This document shows, in pieces, positions 44,752 to 53,611 of a stretch of DNA of 64,000 nucleotides; the stretch's first letter is position 1; every line of letters starts with the position of its first letter. Both the position numbers and the translations under genes were made by a program. Source of the DNA: UBA5486 sp036744795 (GTDB lineage Bacteria > Bacillota > UBA4882 > UBA10575); the NCBI GenBank assembly GCA_036744795.1, contig DAIOHK010000006.1:27820-91819 (forward strand). The letters are read 5' to 3'. The notes beneath the pieces were generated by a model. That model made no database searches. It saw only the letters and a list, made by a program, of their open reading frames with translations, and was not told where the DNA came from.

Positions 44752-44937
44752 TTAGCTGGTTTCTATCGCACTCGTAGGGCATCCATCAGCAGCTTCTTGA
44801 GCACATGATTCATTGTCTTCAGGTACATCTTCATTGATTGCTTTGGCTTTTTCATCATCCCAGTCAAATACTTCCGGGCATGTACTTATACATAACCCAC
44901 ATGCTATGCAAAGATCCGGATCAACTTTTGCTTTCAT
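44752..44937 (-). CDS. Single-cluster [4Fe-4S] ferredoxin
   Basis: 61 residues, acidic. Cluster ligands Cys10, Cys13, Cys16 (CIACGLC) and Cys53. Cys20 and Cys45 are placed as the structural disulfide of monocluster ferredoxins. Cytoplasmic electron carrier, partner not indicated. AAGGAGGTG precedes the ATG. It is transcribed alone, towards the family 1 repeat. Confidence 0.95.
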   Translation of the reverse strand: MKAKVDPDLCIACGLCISTCPEVFDWDDEKAKAINEDVPEDNESCAQEAADGCPTSAIETS

Positions 44938-45132
44938 TGTTTCACCTCCTTATCTTAGTTAAACATATATCTAAAGTAATTGAAAAATTGCAAAGGTTTT
45001 TTACATTTTTTGCCGAAGTATTATTTAAGAAAAAATATATTTACCTTATACATTTTGTGTTTGAATTTTTAATTCGATTATATAATTCCTTAATTTAAGA
45101 AAGACTAGCGATCTTCTTTGAGGAGGAATAAC

Positions 45133-45579
45133 ATGGGTACTATTTTACCTTTAATCAATCAGGAAAAACAGAAAACCAATGGTGTCCTAATTGTTGATGA
45201 CATGCGAATCATGCGTTTAGTTCTCTCTTCTATCCTTAAGGACGCTGGTATTCCTATTCTAGGAGAAGCTACTAATGGTCGGGAAGCTTTAGAAATGTAT
45301 TCTAGCATCAAACCAGCGATAGTACTTCTGGACATCTTAATGCCAATCATGGATGGTTTTACAACTTTAGAAAAGCTTATGGCTTATGATTCTGAAGCAA
45401 ATGTAGTTATTTGTTCAACCCTACAGCAAAAATTTCATATTACCAAGGCTTTAAAAGCCGGTGCAAAAGATTTTTTGATTAAACCCTTCCGCCCTGATTT
45501 AGTAAGAAAAGTAGTGCAAGGTCTTCTTCTGAAAAATACTACCGTCCATCATTATCCTAATTACCTAATTTTAGATTAA
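45133..45579 (+). CDS. Stand-alone CheY-like response regulator
   Basis: 148 residues, a single receiver domain. Acidic pair DD at 22-23, phosphoacceptor Asp67 in LLDILMP, conserved Ser/Thr in ICST and Lys in LIKPF. There is no output domain. A short N-terminal tail precedes the domain. AGGAGG lies before ATG 45133, five codons inside the frame. No kinase or chemotaxis gene is near, so its partner is unknown. Confidence 0.9.
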   Translation: MGTILPLINQEKQKTNGVLIVDDMRIMRLVLSSILKDAGIPILGEATNGREALEMYSSIKPAIVLLDILMPIMDGFTTLEKLMAYDSEANVVICSTLQQKFHITKALKAGAKDFLIKPFRPDLVRKVVQGLLLKNTTVHHYPNYLILD

Positions 45580-45727
45580 AAAGTACATTATGTAAATATT
45601 TAACCTTTATTACTTAAAAAATCATATGGGGTTTGCTAGATAATCTCATTGCTCATATAAAAATCTGTTTATCTACTATCAGCAGTATTTTAATGGTTAA
45701 AATAAGTATAAGTTCTTCAGAATTAAA

Positions 45728-45758
45728 AGAAAGGCCGCACTAAGCGGCTGTTAATTTT
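45728..45758. terminator. Convergent terminator between CheY-like gene and ytfJ
   Basis: GCCGC (45734-45738) pairs with GCGGC (45744-45748) with a five-base loop. TTAATTTTTA follows on the plus strand and CTTTCTTTT on the minus strand, so it can serve both genes. Confidence 0.65.
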
Positions 45759-45782
45759 TATCTATCCCTGTTTTTCACTTTC

Positions 45783-46217
45783 TTAATATACCGGAACTTC
45801 TTCTAGTTCTTCTTTTTTTTCACCTTTTCCCACAAAGTTTTGTACTTTGTCAATTATCTGCGGAGCCATATCTACAATCCTATCTACTAGAATATTGCCA
45901 TCTACCGGTAATAATCTGGTCTGTTCTTTACCTACTACCAAAAAAGCTACCGGGTTTAAAGTAATTCCTGCTCCGCTTCCACCACCAAAAGGAAGGTTTC
46001 CTTTATCAGGTTCCTCATAACCTTTTTTTTCCTTTTTGTAATTTCCAAGAAACTCACTTCCGCCAGCTGCAAACCCAAATGAAACTCTAGATACTGGGAT
46101 GATAACACTTCCATCAATCGTTTCCACCGGGTCACCGAGAATGGTGTTGACATCAACCATATCTTTAATACTTTCCATGGCTGTTTTCATTAACCCCTCA
46201 ATTGGGTGTCCCTGCAT
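45783..46217 (-). CDS. ytfJ: Sporulation protein YtfJ (GerW family)
   Basis: 144 residues. The GerW/YtfJ pattern is clear: N-terminal MQGHPIEGLMKTAMESIKD, the hydrophobic ETIDGSVIIPVSRVSFGF and the glycine-rich LPFGGGSGAGITLNPVAFLV. Needed for spore germination in Bacillus. The frame opens 16 codons earlier, but GGGAGGGAG precedes the ATG at 46217. It overlaps the end of the DUF2953 gene by 20 bases, the usual pairing. Confidence 0.95.
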   Translation of the reverse strand: MQGHPIEGLMKTAMESIKDMVDVNTILGDPVETIDGSVIIPVSRVSFGFAAGGSEFLGNYKKEKKGYEEPDKGNLPFGGGSGAGITLNPVAFLVVGKEQTRLLPVDGNILVDRIVDMAPQIIDKVQNFVGKGEKKEELEEVPVY

Positions 46218-46920
46218 CTTTTCTCCCTCCCAATGCTTCCATGATAAATTCCTTGATCCCGGCAAAAATAATATGTCCTAACTTGATCTCAAATATACAG
46301 TCAAACAGGGACTCCCAAGTTGTTCCGGTAAAACTAGGGATCACGAAGATCCTAGGTGAATTTTTAAAATTATAGGTACTTTGAAGGTAACCCATTGTAA
46401 TTCCTTTAGCTGCCCAGAGCAGACCGATTGCTGTTCCAGTAATGGCAGGGCCTTCGCTACCAATAACTGAACGCCAAACCAACCGGATAAAAGCTCCTCT
46501 TTTCTCTAACTTTTCAGCAACACTTACCCAACGTTGGTATTTTTTCGGCAAAAACAGGTAAAACAGAGTCCCACCAAGGCCATATTTTTTTAAAACCGAT
46601 TTAATATCCATAATCTCCGCAACAAATGTATATAGATCTTTATTAATTTCTTTTTTTGTTTTATCTTCTGAACCCAATCCCTTAGTTGATTTGAGCTCAA
46701 TTTGCTTAATTCTTTTCACAGAGTAAATTTTATTAAATGGAACCTGATACTTCCATAAATATAAACCTAAAAACCCCATCTCCATAAGAAAGTAATCATC
46801 TTTACCTTTATGATGGTAATGTAGGTGAAAATTAACAGGGGAAAATAGGATAAAGGTTAAAAAAACAAGATAAATAATTGATGGCAAACGTATTCCCCCT
46901 TTATGGGAATAGTTTGCCAC
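46198..46920 (-). CDS. DUF2953 protein, ytfJ partner
   Basis: About 229-240 residues. One N-terminal membrane helix (IIYLVFLTFILFSPVNF), then a soluble region with GWKYQ-type basic segments and the DUF2953 C-terminus (ESLFDCIFEIKLGHIIFAG). It commonly precedes ytfJ in spore formers, so a sporulation role is inferred. The start is uncertain: ATG 46920, or TTG 46887 just behind AAAGGGGG, which puts the helix at the very N-terminus and seems better. Confidence 0.85.
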   Translation of the reverse strand: MANYSHKGGIRLPSIIYLVFLTFILFSPVNFHLHYHHKGKDDYFLMEMGFLGLYLWKYQVPFNKIYSVKRIKQIELKSTKGLGSEDKTKKEINKDLYTFVAEIMDIKSVLKKYGLGGTLFYLFLPKKYQRWVSVAEKLEKRGAFIRLVWRSVIGSEGPAITGTAIGLLWAAKGITMGYLQSTYNFKNSPRIFVIPSFTGTTWESLFDCIFEIKLGHIIFAGIKEFIMEALGGRKDAGTPN

Positions 46921-46940
46921 ATTTTACAATTAAACTTTCC

Positions 46941-49655
46941 TTATTTCAATCCTTTACTAATTAGCCTCCCAAAAAAAGAAACTACTTCCGCTACTAAAAC
47001 AGAAAAAATTGCTCCTATAGACACTATCATCCAAGCGGTTGGAGTTAAATACGTGGTATTAAAGATCTTCATAAAGAACGGGTGCGAAACGACCATATAC
47101 TGCATTAAACCAGAGGTCAATACTGCACTTAAAAGATAGGGATTTGCCCAAAGATTAATCTTAAATAGGGGACGGGATTCGGAGCGGCAGGCAAAAACAT
47201 AACTCAGCTGTGAAAAGACTAAAGTAGAAAAAGCCATTGTTCTTGCCACTCGCAATCCAGCTTGGGCTTTTAGTGCTAATAGAAAAACTGTAATAGTAAT
47301 AATACCAATGGTCGTACCTTGTATTAAGATTCTAAAACCTAAACCTCTGCTAAAGATCCCCTCTTTTGGTGAACGCGGCTTTTCCCTCATTAACTCACGC
47401 TCCAATGGTTCTACTCCAAGAGCAACTGCTGGTAAGCCATCAGTCACTAAGTTAATCCAGAGAATTTGTAATGGCAAAAGTGGTAGAGGTAGGCCTCCCA
47501 ATATAGCCAAAAACATCGTCAAAATCTCTCCGATATTACATCCTAACAAATAGCGGATAAATTTCCGGATATTACTATAAATTCCTCTACCTTCTTCAAT
47601 AGCAGCTACAATACTGGCAAAATTATCATCAGTTATTACCATGGCAGAAGCTTCTTTTGTCACATCTGTTCCACTAATTCCCATTGCCACTCCAATATCA
47701 GCTTCTTTGACCGCTGGTGCATCATTAACCCCATCACCAGTCATGGCCACCACTTCTCCCCTTTGTTTTAAAGCTTTAACCACAGTTAACTTATGATAAG
47801 GATTAACCCGGGCAAAAATATCAACCTTATCGATAATTTTAATTAGTTCTTCCTGAGATAAATTATCAAGATCTTTTCCAGTAAGAAGCAGCCCCTCAGG
47901 ACGTAATAAACCAAGTTCCTCACCTATGGCTTTTGCCGTTCCTGGAAAATCGCCTGTAATCATTATGGTTCTTATTCCTGCCCTTTGACAACTTTCAATT
48001 GCTGCTTTGACTTCCGGACGGGGGGGATCAATCATCCCTACTAAGCCAAGGAAAATCAGATCTTTTTCATCCTGGTCAGTTAATTCATCTTTTTTTTCAG
48101 TAGGGCAATAAGCAAGAGCTAATACTCTTAAAGAACGGGAAGCCATAGATTCTATTGTCCTTATTATAATTTGTTTTTCAAAATTTTGTAGGGATATCTC
48201 CTTACCTTTCCAGCGGACTTGTGTCGAAGACTCAAGTAAAAAGTCAGCAGCACCTTTAACATATATATAATAGCGATCCTTTTGCTTGACTAATACACTC
48301 ATCCGTTTTCGTTCAGAAGTAAATGTATTTTCGGCTATTCGCTGTACCTCTTCCCGCTTAAAACCGGCCTTTAACCCTAACGCTAACAAAGCCCCTTCTG
48401 TGGGATCACCCGTAAGTTTCCATTGACCAATTTTCTTATCCCTCGTTAGGTTAGAATTATTACAATAAAATCCGGCAGACAATAACAGCCTCATTCCCCA
48501 GAGATCGGGGAAACCTTTTCCTTCGGATAAAGGTGTAATTTCTTTACCTCTCCAAATAAATTTTCCGGTAGGTTCAAAACCTTTTCCAGTAACATTAATT
48601 TCTTCTCCACCAAGATAACAAGTGGTAACCATCATCTGATTTTGAGTTAAAGTTCCAGTTTTATCTGAGCAGATAACAGTCGCACAACCAAGTGTCTCTA
48701 CAGCTGGTAAGCGCCGTATAATTACAGATCTTTTAATCATCCGCTGGACACCTAAGGCCAACGAAATTGTAACAATCGCCGGCAATCCTTCTGGAATCGC
48801 TGCTACTGCTAAACTTACCGCAGAAAGAAACATCATCCGAAAATTCTCGCCACGGCGAAGACCAATTACTCCTACCAGTACACAAATTCCTATACATATT
48901 AAAACTAGTATCTTTCCAAGATGATCTAGGCGCTGCTGTAAAGGTGTAGTCCCACTCTCACTTTTGACTAATAAACCGGCAATCTTTCCTAATTCTGTTG
49001 ACATTCCGGTAGAAACCACTAATCCTATTCCACGACCTCTAGTAATCGTAGTTCCTGCATATAACATATTTTTTCGATCCCCTAGTTCAAGATGGAACGA
49101 ATCTAATGCTAAATTAGTCTTAGTTACAGGAATCGACTCCCCAGTAAGTGGAGATTCATCAGCCTCTAACCCGCTCATTTCTACTAGTCTAATATCAGCT
49201 GCTACTCTATCTCCTGCTTCTAAATGAATTAAATCTCCAGGTACTACCTGACTGGCCGGAAGTATAATTAGATTTCCTGATCTAATTATACGGGCTTGTG
49301 GGGCTGAGAGTTCCAGTAAAGCTTCAAGAGAGCGTTCAGCTCGATATTCCTGAATAAAACCTAAAATAGCATTCAAAAAGATAATCGCTAAAATTGTAAA
49401 AGCATCATTCCATTCTCCTAGTGCTACTGAAATTACAACAGCTCCCAATAAAACCATAACCATAAAATCTGCAAATTCAGAAAAAAATAATCTCCAAGGT
49501 GAGAGAGTACCCTTTGTTTCCAAACAATTTTCTCCGTATTTTTCCAGCCTAAACTTAGCTTCTGAATTACTTAAACCTGATTTGAGATCAGTTTTTAACT
49601 TGTTGATTAACTCCGTCGGTACCATTTGCCACCATTGTTTGGACAAAATATTCAC
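46941..49655 (-). CDS. Calcium-type P2A cation-transporting ATPase
   Basis: 904 residues. Phosphorylation site in CSDKTGTLTQNQMM, nucleotide site KGAADFLL, hinge MTGDGVNDAPAVKEADIG. The membrane motif AAIPEGLPAIVT in helix 4 is typical of SERCA-like calcium pumps. Ten membrane segments can be placed. The start is probably the GTG at 49655 or a TTG three codons later, both after GGCGGGG. It lies upstream of DUF2953-ytfJ with 20 bases between, so co-transcription is possible. Confidence 0.93.
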   Translation of the reverse strand: MNILSKQWWQMVPTELINKLKTDLKSGLSNSEAKFRLEKYGENCLETKGTLSPWRLFFSEFADFMVMVLLGAVVISVALGEWNDAFTILAIIFLNAILGFIQEYRAERSLEALLELSAPQARIIRSGNLIILPASQVVPGDLIHLEAGDRVAADIRLVEMSGLEADESPLTGESIPVTKTNLALDSFHLELGDRKNMLYAGTTITRGRGIGLVVSTGMSTELGKIAGLLVKSESGTTPLQQRLDHLGKILVLICIGICVLVGVIGLRRGENFRMMFLSAVSLAVAAIPEGLPAIVTISLALGVQRMIKRSVIIRRLPAVETLGCATVICSDKTGTLTQNQMMVTTCYLGGEEINVTGKGFEPTGKFIWRGKEITPLSEGKGFPDLWGMRLLLSAGFYCNNSNLTRDKKIGQWKLTGDPTEGALLALGLKAGFKREEVQRIAENTFTSERKRMSVLVKQKDRYYIYVKGAADFLLESSTQVRWKGKEISLQNFEKQIIIRTIESMASRSLRVLALAYCPTEKKDELTDQDEKDLIFLGLVGMIDPPRPEVKAAIESCQRAGIRTIMITGDFPGTAKAIGEELGLLRPEGLLLTGKDLDNLSQEELIKIIDKVDIFARVNPYHKLTVVKALKQRGEVVAMTGDGVNDAPAVKEADIGVAMGISGTDVTKEASAMVITDDNFASIVAAIEEGRGIYSNIRKFIRYLLGCNIGEILTMFLAILGGLPLPLLPLQILWINLVTDGLPAVALGVEPLERELMREKPRSPKEGIFSRGLGFRILIQGTTIGIITITVFLLALKAQAGLRVARTMAFSTLVFSQLSYVFACRSESRPLFKINLWANPYLLSAVLTSGLMQYMVVSHPFFMKIFNTTYLTPTAWMIVSIGAIFSVLVAEVVSFFGRLISKGLK

Positions 49656-49721
49656 CCCGCCTGAAGTTTGTCTCTCTATACTTATGCCGGGGAGAAAGAG
49701 AAATATGTCCGTAATTTTGCA

Positions 49722-49750
49722 TTGCTAACAGTATTAACTGATGTTATACT
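49722..49750 (+). promoter_or_regulatory. Promoter of rqcH
   Basis: TTGCTA (49722-49727), 17 bases, then TATACT (49745-49750), with TG one base upstream of the -10 box (extended -10). It lies 21 bases before the rqcH ATG. Confidence 0.65.
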
Positions 49751-49771
49751 GAAGGCATTGGAGGAATTAAC

Positions 49772-51550
49772 ATGCCTTTTGATGCTTTATCCATCTACAT
49801 GCTAAAAAATGAATTAAATAACCTTTTATCTAATAGCCGGATAGAAAAGATCTTCCAACCAAAGAAAGAATTGGTTGTCTTTGAAGTCTTTCATCCTTTT
49901 CCAAAACGGAATTTAAGATTTCTGATCTCTACTCATCCACATTTTTTCCGAACCCACCTCATAACAGAAAAGCTTACCAATCCTCAACAACCCCCGGCTT
50001 TTTGTATGTTGCTCCGTAAGTACCTACAAGGAGGAAGAATACTTCGGATTGACCAACCTCCCTGGGAAAGAGTTATCTTTTTTCGGATTGAAAATTTCCA
50101 ACCCGGTTTGGGATTGACCACTTTTTCTTTAATCTTTGAAGCTATGGGTAGAAATAGCAACCTACTTCTAACCGATGAAAAAGGAATAATCATTGATGCT
50201 TTAAAACGGTTCCCTGTTAGCCCTAAACAAAATAGGGAGATTATGCCAGGTAAAGCTTACAGCTTACCGCCGTCTCCCGCTCGTTATCATCCAGGTAACC
50301 TTAATCTTTCAACTCTACAAAAAATTATCGATCTTTCCCCCTCGACCCTAAAACTTAATAACTTACTTTCCAGGGAAGTTTTTGGCCTCTCTCGGCCCTT
50401 AATTCTTGAAATTCTTAAGAGAGCTGAAATTCCTTTCGAAACAACTGTTGGTGACACCAGTAATGAAATGTCGAACAGAATAATTAAGAGTTTAAATGAT
50501 TTGTGCCTTTTTTTAGAAATAGATCAACATTCGGTTTTTATATATTGCGAATCTGGGATACCTATCGATTTTTTCCCTTATAAACCTTTACACTTACCTG
50601 AAAACAAGTTGATATTATCTTCTAATCTTAATACAGCAATTGAAACTACTCTCCATCAACAAAATCGCCAGGATTCTCTAGAACGTGAAGCGGAGCAATT
50701 ACGCAAAATTTTAAAAGACCGGAAAAAAAAGGCTCTACGAAAAAAAAAGAAACAAGAAAAAGAGCTTAGTAAGGCAGAAGATGCTGATCGATACCGATTA
50801 TTTGGCGAATTAATCACTGTTTATTTGAAAGATATCTCGCGTGGACAGGTCGAGTTGATTGCCCATAATTATTATGATCCTAAAGGTGGTACGGTTCTTA
50901 TTCCTTTAGACCCCGCTTTAAGTCCAGTGGAAAATTCCCAGTTTTATTATAAAAAATATACTAAGGCTAAAAAAGGTCAGGAAAAAATTAGTCAACAATT
51001 GAAAAAAACTGAAATGGAAGTAGATTATTATGATTCATTAGAGAATTCGCTTCAAGCTCCACTTTCTCACACTAATTTAGTGGAAATTGAAGATGAAATG
51101 ATAAAAACAGGGCTAGTTAAAGTAAAAAACCAACCAAGAACTCGCCACCGGACTCCTGTTTCCAAACCAAATTCCTTCAGATCAAGTGATGGATGGGAAA
51201 TTCTAGTTGGGAGAAATAACAATCAGAATGATACTTTAACAATGAAAATAGCTTCTACCAATGACCTCTGGCTGCATACACAGAAAATCCCTGGGAGTCA
51301 TATAATTATCCGCTGCCAGGGTTCAATCATAAGTGACGAAACTCTGTTAGAAGCAGCTAATCTAGCAGTTTATTTTAGTAAAGCAAGGGGATCAAGTAAA
51401 GTAGCAGTTGATTATACAGAAAAACGGTATGTCCGGAAACCTAAGGGTGCACCTCCCGGTTTTGTTCTTTATGATAATTTTAAAACCATTATTGTTGATC
51501 CGGAGCCAAAAATTCTAGAGAAGTTCGGAATAAAAACGGGTTCCCATTAA
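49772..51550 (+). CDS. rqcH: Ribosome quality-control protein RqcH (NFACT, Rqc2 homologue)
   Basis: 592 residues. NFACT-N domain from MPFDALSIYMLKNEL, a long coiled coil (about 300-345 and 400-430, very Lys-rich), and the NFACT-R domain with NDLWLHTQKIPGSHIIIR. RqcH binds obstructed 50S-peptidyl-tRNA and directs alanine tailing. Older names include FbpA/fibronectin-binding. GGAGG precedes the ATG. It has a promoter and terminator of its own. Confidence 0.95.
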   Translation: MPFDALSIYMLKNELNNLLSNSRIEKIFQPKKELVVFEVFHPFPKRNLRFLISTHPHFFRTHLITEKLTNPQQPPAFCMLLRKYLQGGRILRIDQPPWERVIFFRIENFQPGLGLTTFSLIFEAMGRNSNLLLTDEKGIIIDALKRFPVSPKQNREIMPGKAYSLPPSPARYHPGNLNLSTLQKIIDLSPSTLKLNNLLSREVFGLSRPLILEILKRAEIPFETTVGDTSNEMSNRIIKSLNDLCLFLEIDQHSVFIYCESGIPIDFFPYKPLHLPENKLILSSNLNTAIETTLHQQNRQDSLEREAEQLRKILKDRKKKALRKKKKQEKELSKAEDADRYRLFGELITVYLKDISRGQVELIAHNYYDPKGGTVLIPLDPALSPVENSQFYYKKYTKAKKGQEKISQQLKKTEMEVDYYDSLENSLQAPLSHTNLVEIEDEMIKTGLVKVKNQPRTRHRTPVSKPNSFRSSDGWEILVGRNNNQNDTLTMKIASTNDLWLHTQKIPGSHIIIRCQGSIISDETLLEAANLAVYFSKARGSSKVAVDYTEKRYVRKPKGAPPGFVLYDNFKTIIVDPEPKILEKFGIKTGSH

Positions 51551-51564
51551 GGAACCCGTTTTTA
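51532..51564. terminator. Convergent terminator between rqcH and dctP
   Basis: AACGGGTTCC pairs with GGAACCCGTT around CATTAA. A5 and T5 flank it, so it works both ways. It overlaps the stop codon of rqcH and just reaches that of the convergent dctP. Confidence 0.9.
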
Positions 51565-52599
51565 TTCTTCAATATTCTCATCTAACAGTTTTTTATATTC
51601 CGCAGCAGATTTTTTAATCTCCTCCCAGACTTTTTCTAAACCAAATTCCGTAAAAATTGTTTTGTGATAATTGCCCAGTCGGGAACTGATCGTCTCCTTC
51701 TCTGCTTCCTCAAAATCAGTTATTTTAATCCAGTATTTTTCTACCATTTCTCTTTCTATCTCTTTATTCTTGGCTAAACAATAATCCACCTCATAATCAC
51801 TTGCTTCCCTAGCACAATCTAATAATATTGATTGGTAAGACTGGGGAATCTTATACCAGGCCATTTTACTTAATAATAGCGGAATAGTAGGTATATAATG
51901 TTCTGTACGGAGAATGTTCTTTGATGATTCATAAAACTTCATTCTCTGAAAATTAATAAAATTAGTTTCAGCAGCATCAATCATTCTGGCCTGAAGGCCA
52001 ATCTTCACTTCTGAATATGCTAAGGCCACCGGTTCCATACCTATAGTCGCCCAGGCTTCACGATGAGAAGGTACTGTCATGGTTCTAAAATATAATCCCC
52101 TTACTCGCGTTAAAAACGGGATTTCTTTGTTACTAAAAATATTAACTGGACCACTAGTAATATATCCAAGTACAATATCCCCCCGGTTATCCTTAGCTCG
52201 CTCAGCAAGAGAACGCCCAACAACTCCATTGATCATTGCTTTCCAATGATCAACAGAGTAAAAAAGGAAAGGTAGCTCCAAGACTTCAAATTCTTCTACA
52301 TAATCAGCATATTTAAAAGCAGCACAAGCCGCCAGATCAACTGTGCCTTTTTGCAAGCCTTTAATTAACTGTTCATCATTACCTAAAACTCCATCAGTAT
52401 AAATATTAATCTTAATATAACCGTCAGTCCGCTGTTCCACCAATTCTTTAAAAACCGCAAGTCCTATAGCTTCAGGAGAACCGGTCTCCGCAATGGTAGC
52501 AGCTTTTAAAAGAATATAATTGGTTTCAGAGTACCCCGGTAAAGCGGTTGAAATAATTATCATGATCATGAAGAATATAATTAAATATTTGCGCTTCAT
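51562..52599 (-). CDS. TRAP transporter substrate-binding protein DctP
   Basis: 345 residues with a cleavable signal peptide (about 1-24, ALPGYSE). The DctP family is seen in LLKAATIAETGSP, YTDGVLGNDEQLIKGLQKGTVDL and MTVPSHREAWATIGMEPVA, with the ligand-binding Arg region in LYFRTMTV. No DctQ or DctM membrane subunits are adjacent, so it is an orphan. Ligand (an organic acid by family) is unknown. GAGAGGGAGGG precedes the ATG. Confidence 0.9.
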   Translation of the reverse strand: MKRKYLIIFFMIMIIISTALPGYSETNYILLKAATIAETGSPEAIGLAVFKELVEQRTDGYIKINIYTDGVLGNDEQLIKGLQKGTVDLAACAAFKYADYVEEFEVLELPFLFYSVDHWKAMINGVVGRSLAERAKDNRGDIVLGYITSGPVNIFSNKEIPFLTRVRGLYFRTMTVPSHREAWATIGMEPVALAYSEVKIGLQARMIDAAETNFINFQRMKFYESSKNILRTEHYIPTIPLLLSKMAWYKIPQSYQSILLDCAREASDYEVDYCLAKNKEIEREMVEKYWIKITDFEEAEKETISSRLGNYHKTIFTEFGLEKVWEEIKKSAAEYKKLLDENIEE

Positions 52600-52671
52600 T
52601 TTACCCTCCCTCTCTTGTTACGGAATTGCCTAATGTATTGATTTTAAGAGAATCATATTATGTCGGAACTG

Positions 52672-53559
52672 TTATTCTTTGAAAATTTCGGAAATAAATT
52701 TAAACTTTTTTTCTCTAAAATTGTTCGTTCTTTGAAGATTATTTACAACCACTGATTGATCAACAATAAAATCAATGGTATAATCAAAATCTTTACTTAA
52801 AAAGTAATAGACAAAAGCCTCAGCAAAATCTTCATTCATCCCCATACTACTACTCAAACTAAAAAAGGATGATTCGTCCTGAAACCATAAGAAAAACGCA
52901 TCTAATGCATCAACCGAGTATATGCTTTGAAGTTTCTGAGAAAACCCTTCTTTATCCTTCCAATGTTGCTTTCGGTCCCAAGAAATATTGACAAAATCTT
53001 TGTTTAAAACATTATCAACAAACTTACCTTTCCAATTAAATTTTAATTTATCATATTCAACTAAATGTCCAATTTCGTGTAGAATAATTCGGAGTAAATT
53101 AGGCAAATCCGGGGTCCCTTTAAAATAAAACCTCCCGCTATTCTCCATTAAATTAAGATTAGAATTTAATAATTTGTTTTTCCAATCATCACCGATGGAA
53201 AAATCTAAGGTAACCTTTTCTTTGTCTAAATAAATAATCATTTTCGGTTTATCTGCAAACGAATATGGGGAGTTTGCCACCACAAAACGATCAGCGTACT
53301 CTAATAAAAAAAGTAAATTTCGCTCTTTTAGAAGATCTACACATCGTTTCAGGCTTTTAATCTCCTTGGGAGACAACATAATTTTCTCGGGGCGGACATA
53401 TTTGCTAAATTCTTTTGAAGGCTGGTGTTTCATCGGATCAAAACCTTCAAAAAGAATCCCTTGATAATAAAAGCTCTCTTGGGAACGTCCACATCCGGAA
53501 AAAAATATAATCAATATAAGCAAAAATACCACAACAAAGAGTTTTAAGACTCCCCTCAT
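52672..53559 (-). CDS. Putative zinc metallopeptidase lipoprotein
   Basis: About 295 residues. Signal peptide with lipobox FFSGC, so Cys23 would be lipidated. A zinc-binding HEIGH (HExxH) lies in RIILHEIGHLVEYD, and about 80 residues on MNEDFAEAFVYYF gives the acidic third-ligand candidate of gluzincins. I know no named family with exactly this layout. The frame starts earlier, but GTGAGG precedes ATG 53559. It lies between argS and dctP, facing the same way. The substrate is unknown. Confidence 0.75.
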   Translation of the reverse strand: MRGVLKLFVVVFLLILIIFFSGCGRSQESFYYQGILFEGFDPMKHQPSKEFSKYVRPEKIMLSPKEIKSLKRCVDLLKERNLLFLLEYADRFVVANSPYSFADKPKMIIYLDKEKVTLDFSIGDDWKNKLLNSNLNLMENSGRFYFKGTPDLPNLLRIILHEIGHLVEYDKLKFNWKGKFVDNVLNKDFVNISWDRKQHWKDKEGFSQKLQSIYSVDALDAFFLWFQDESSFFSLSSSMGMNEDFAEAFVYYFLSKDFDYTIDFIVDQSVVVNNLQRTNNFREKKFKFISEIFKE

Positions 53560-53611
53560 TGCCTCACAACCTTCCACCGTATTGAAATACGGAAGGCTCA
53601 AATATTTAAAC

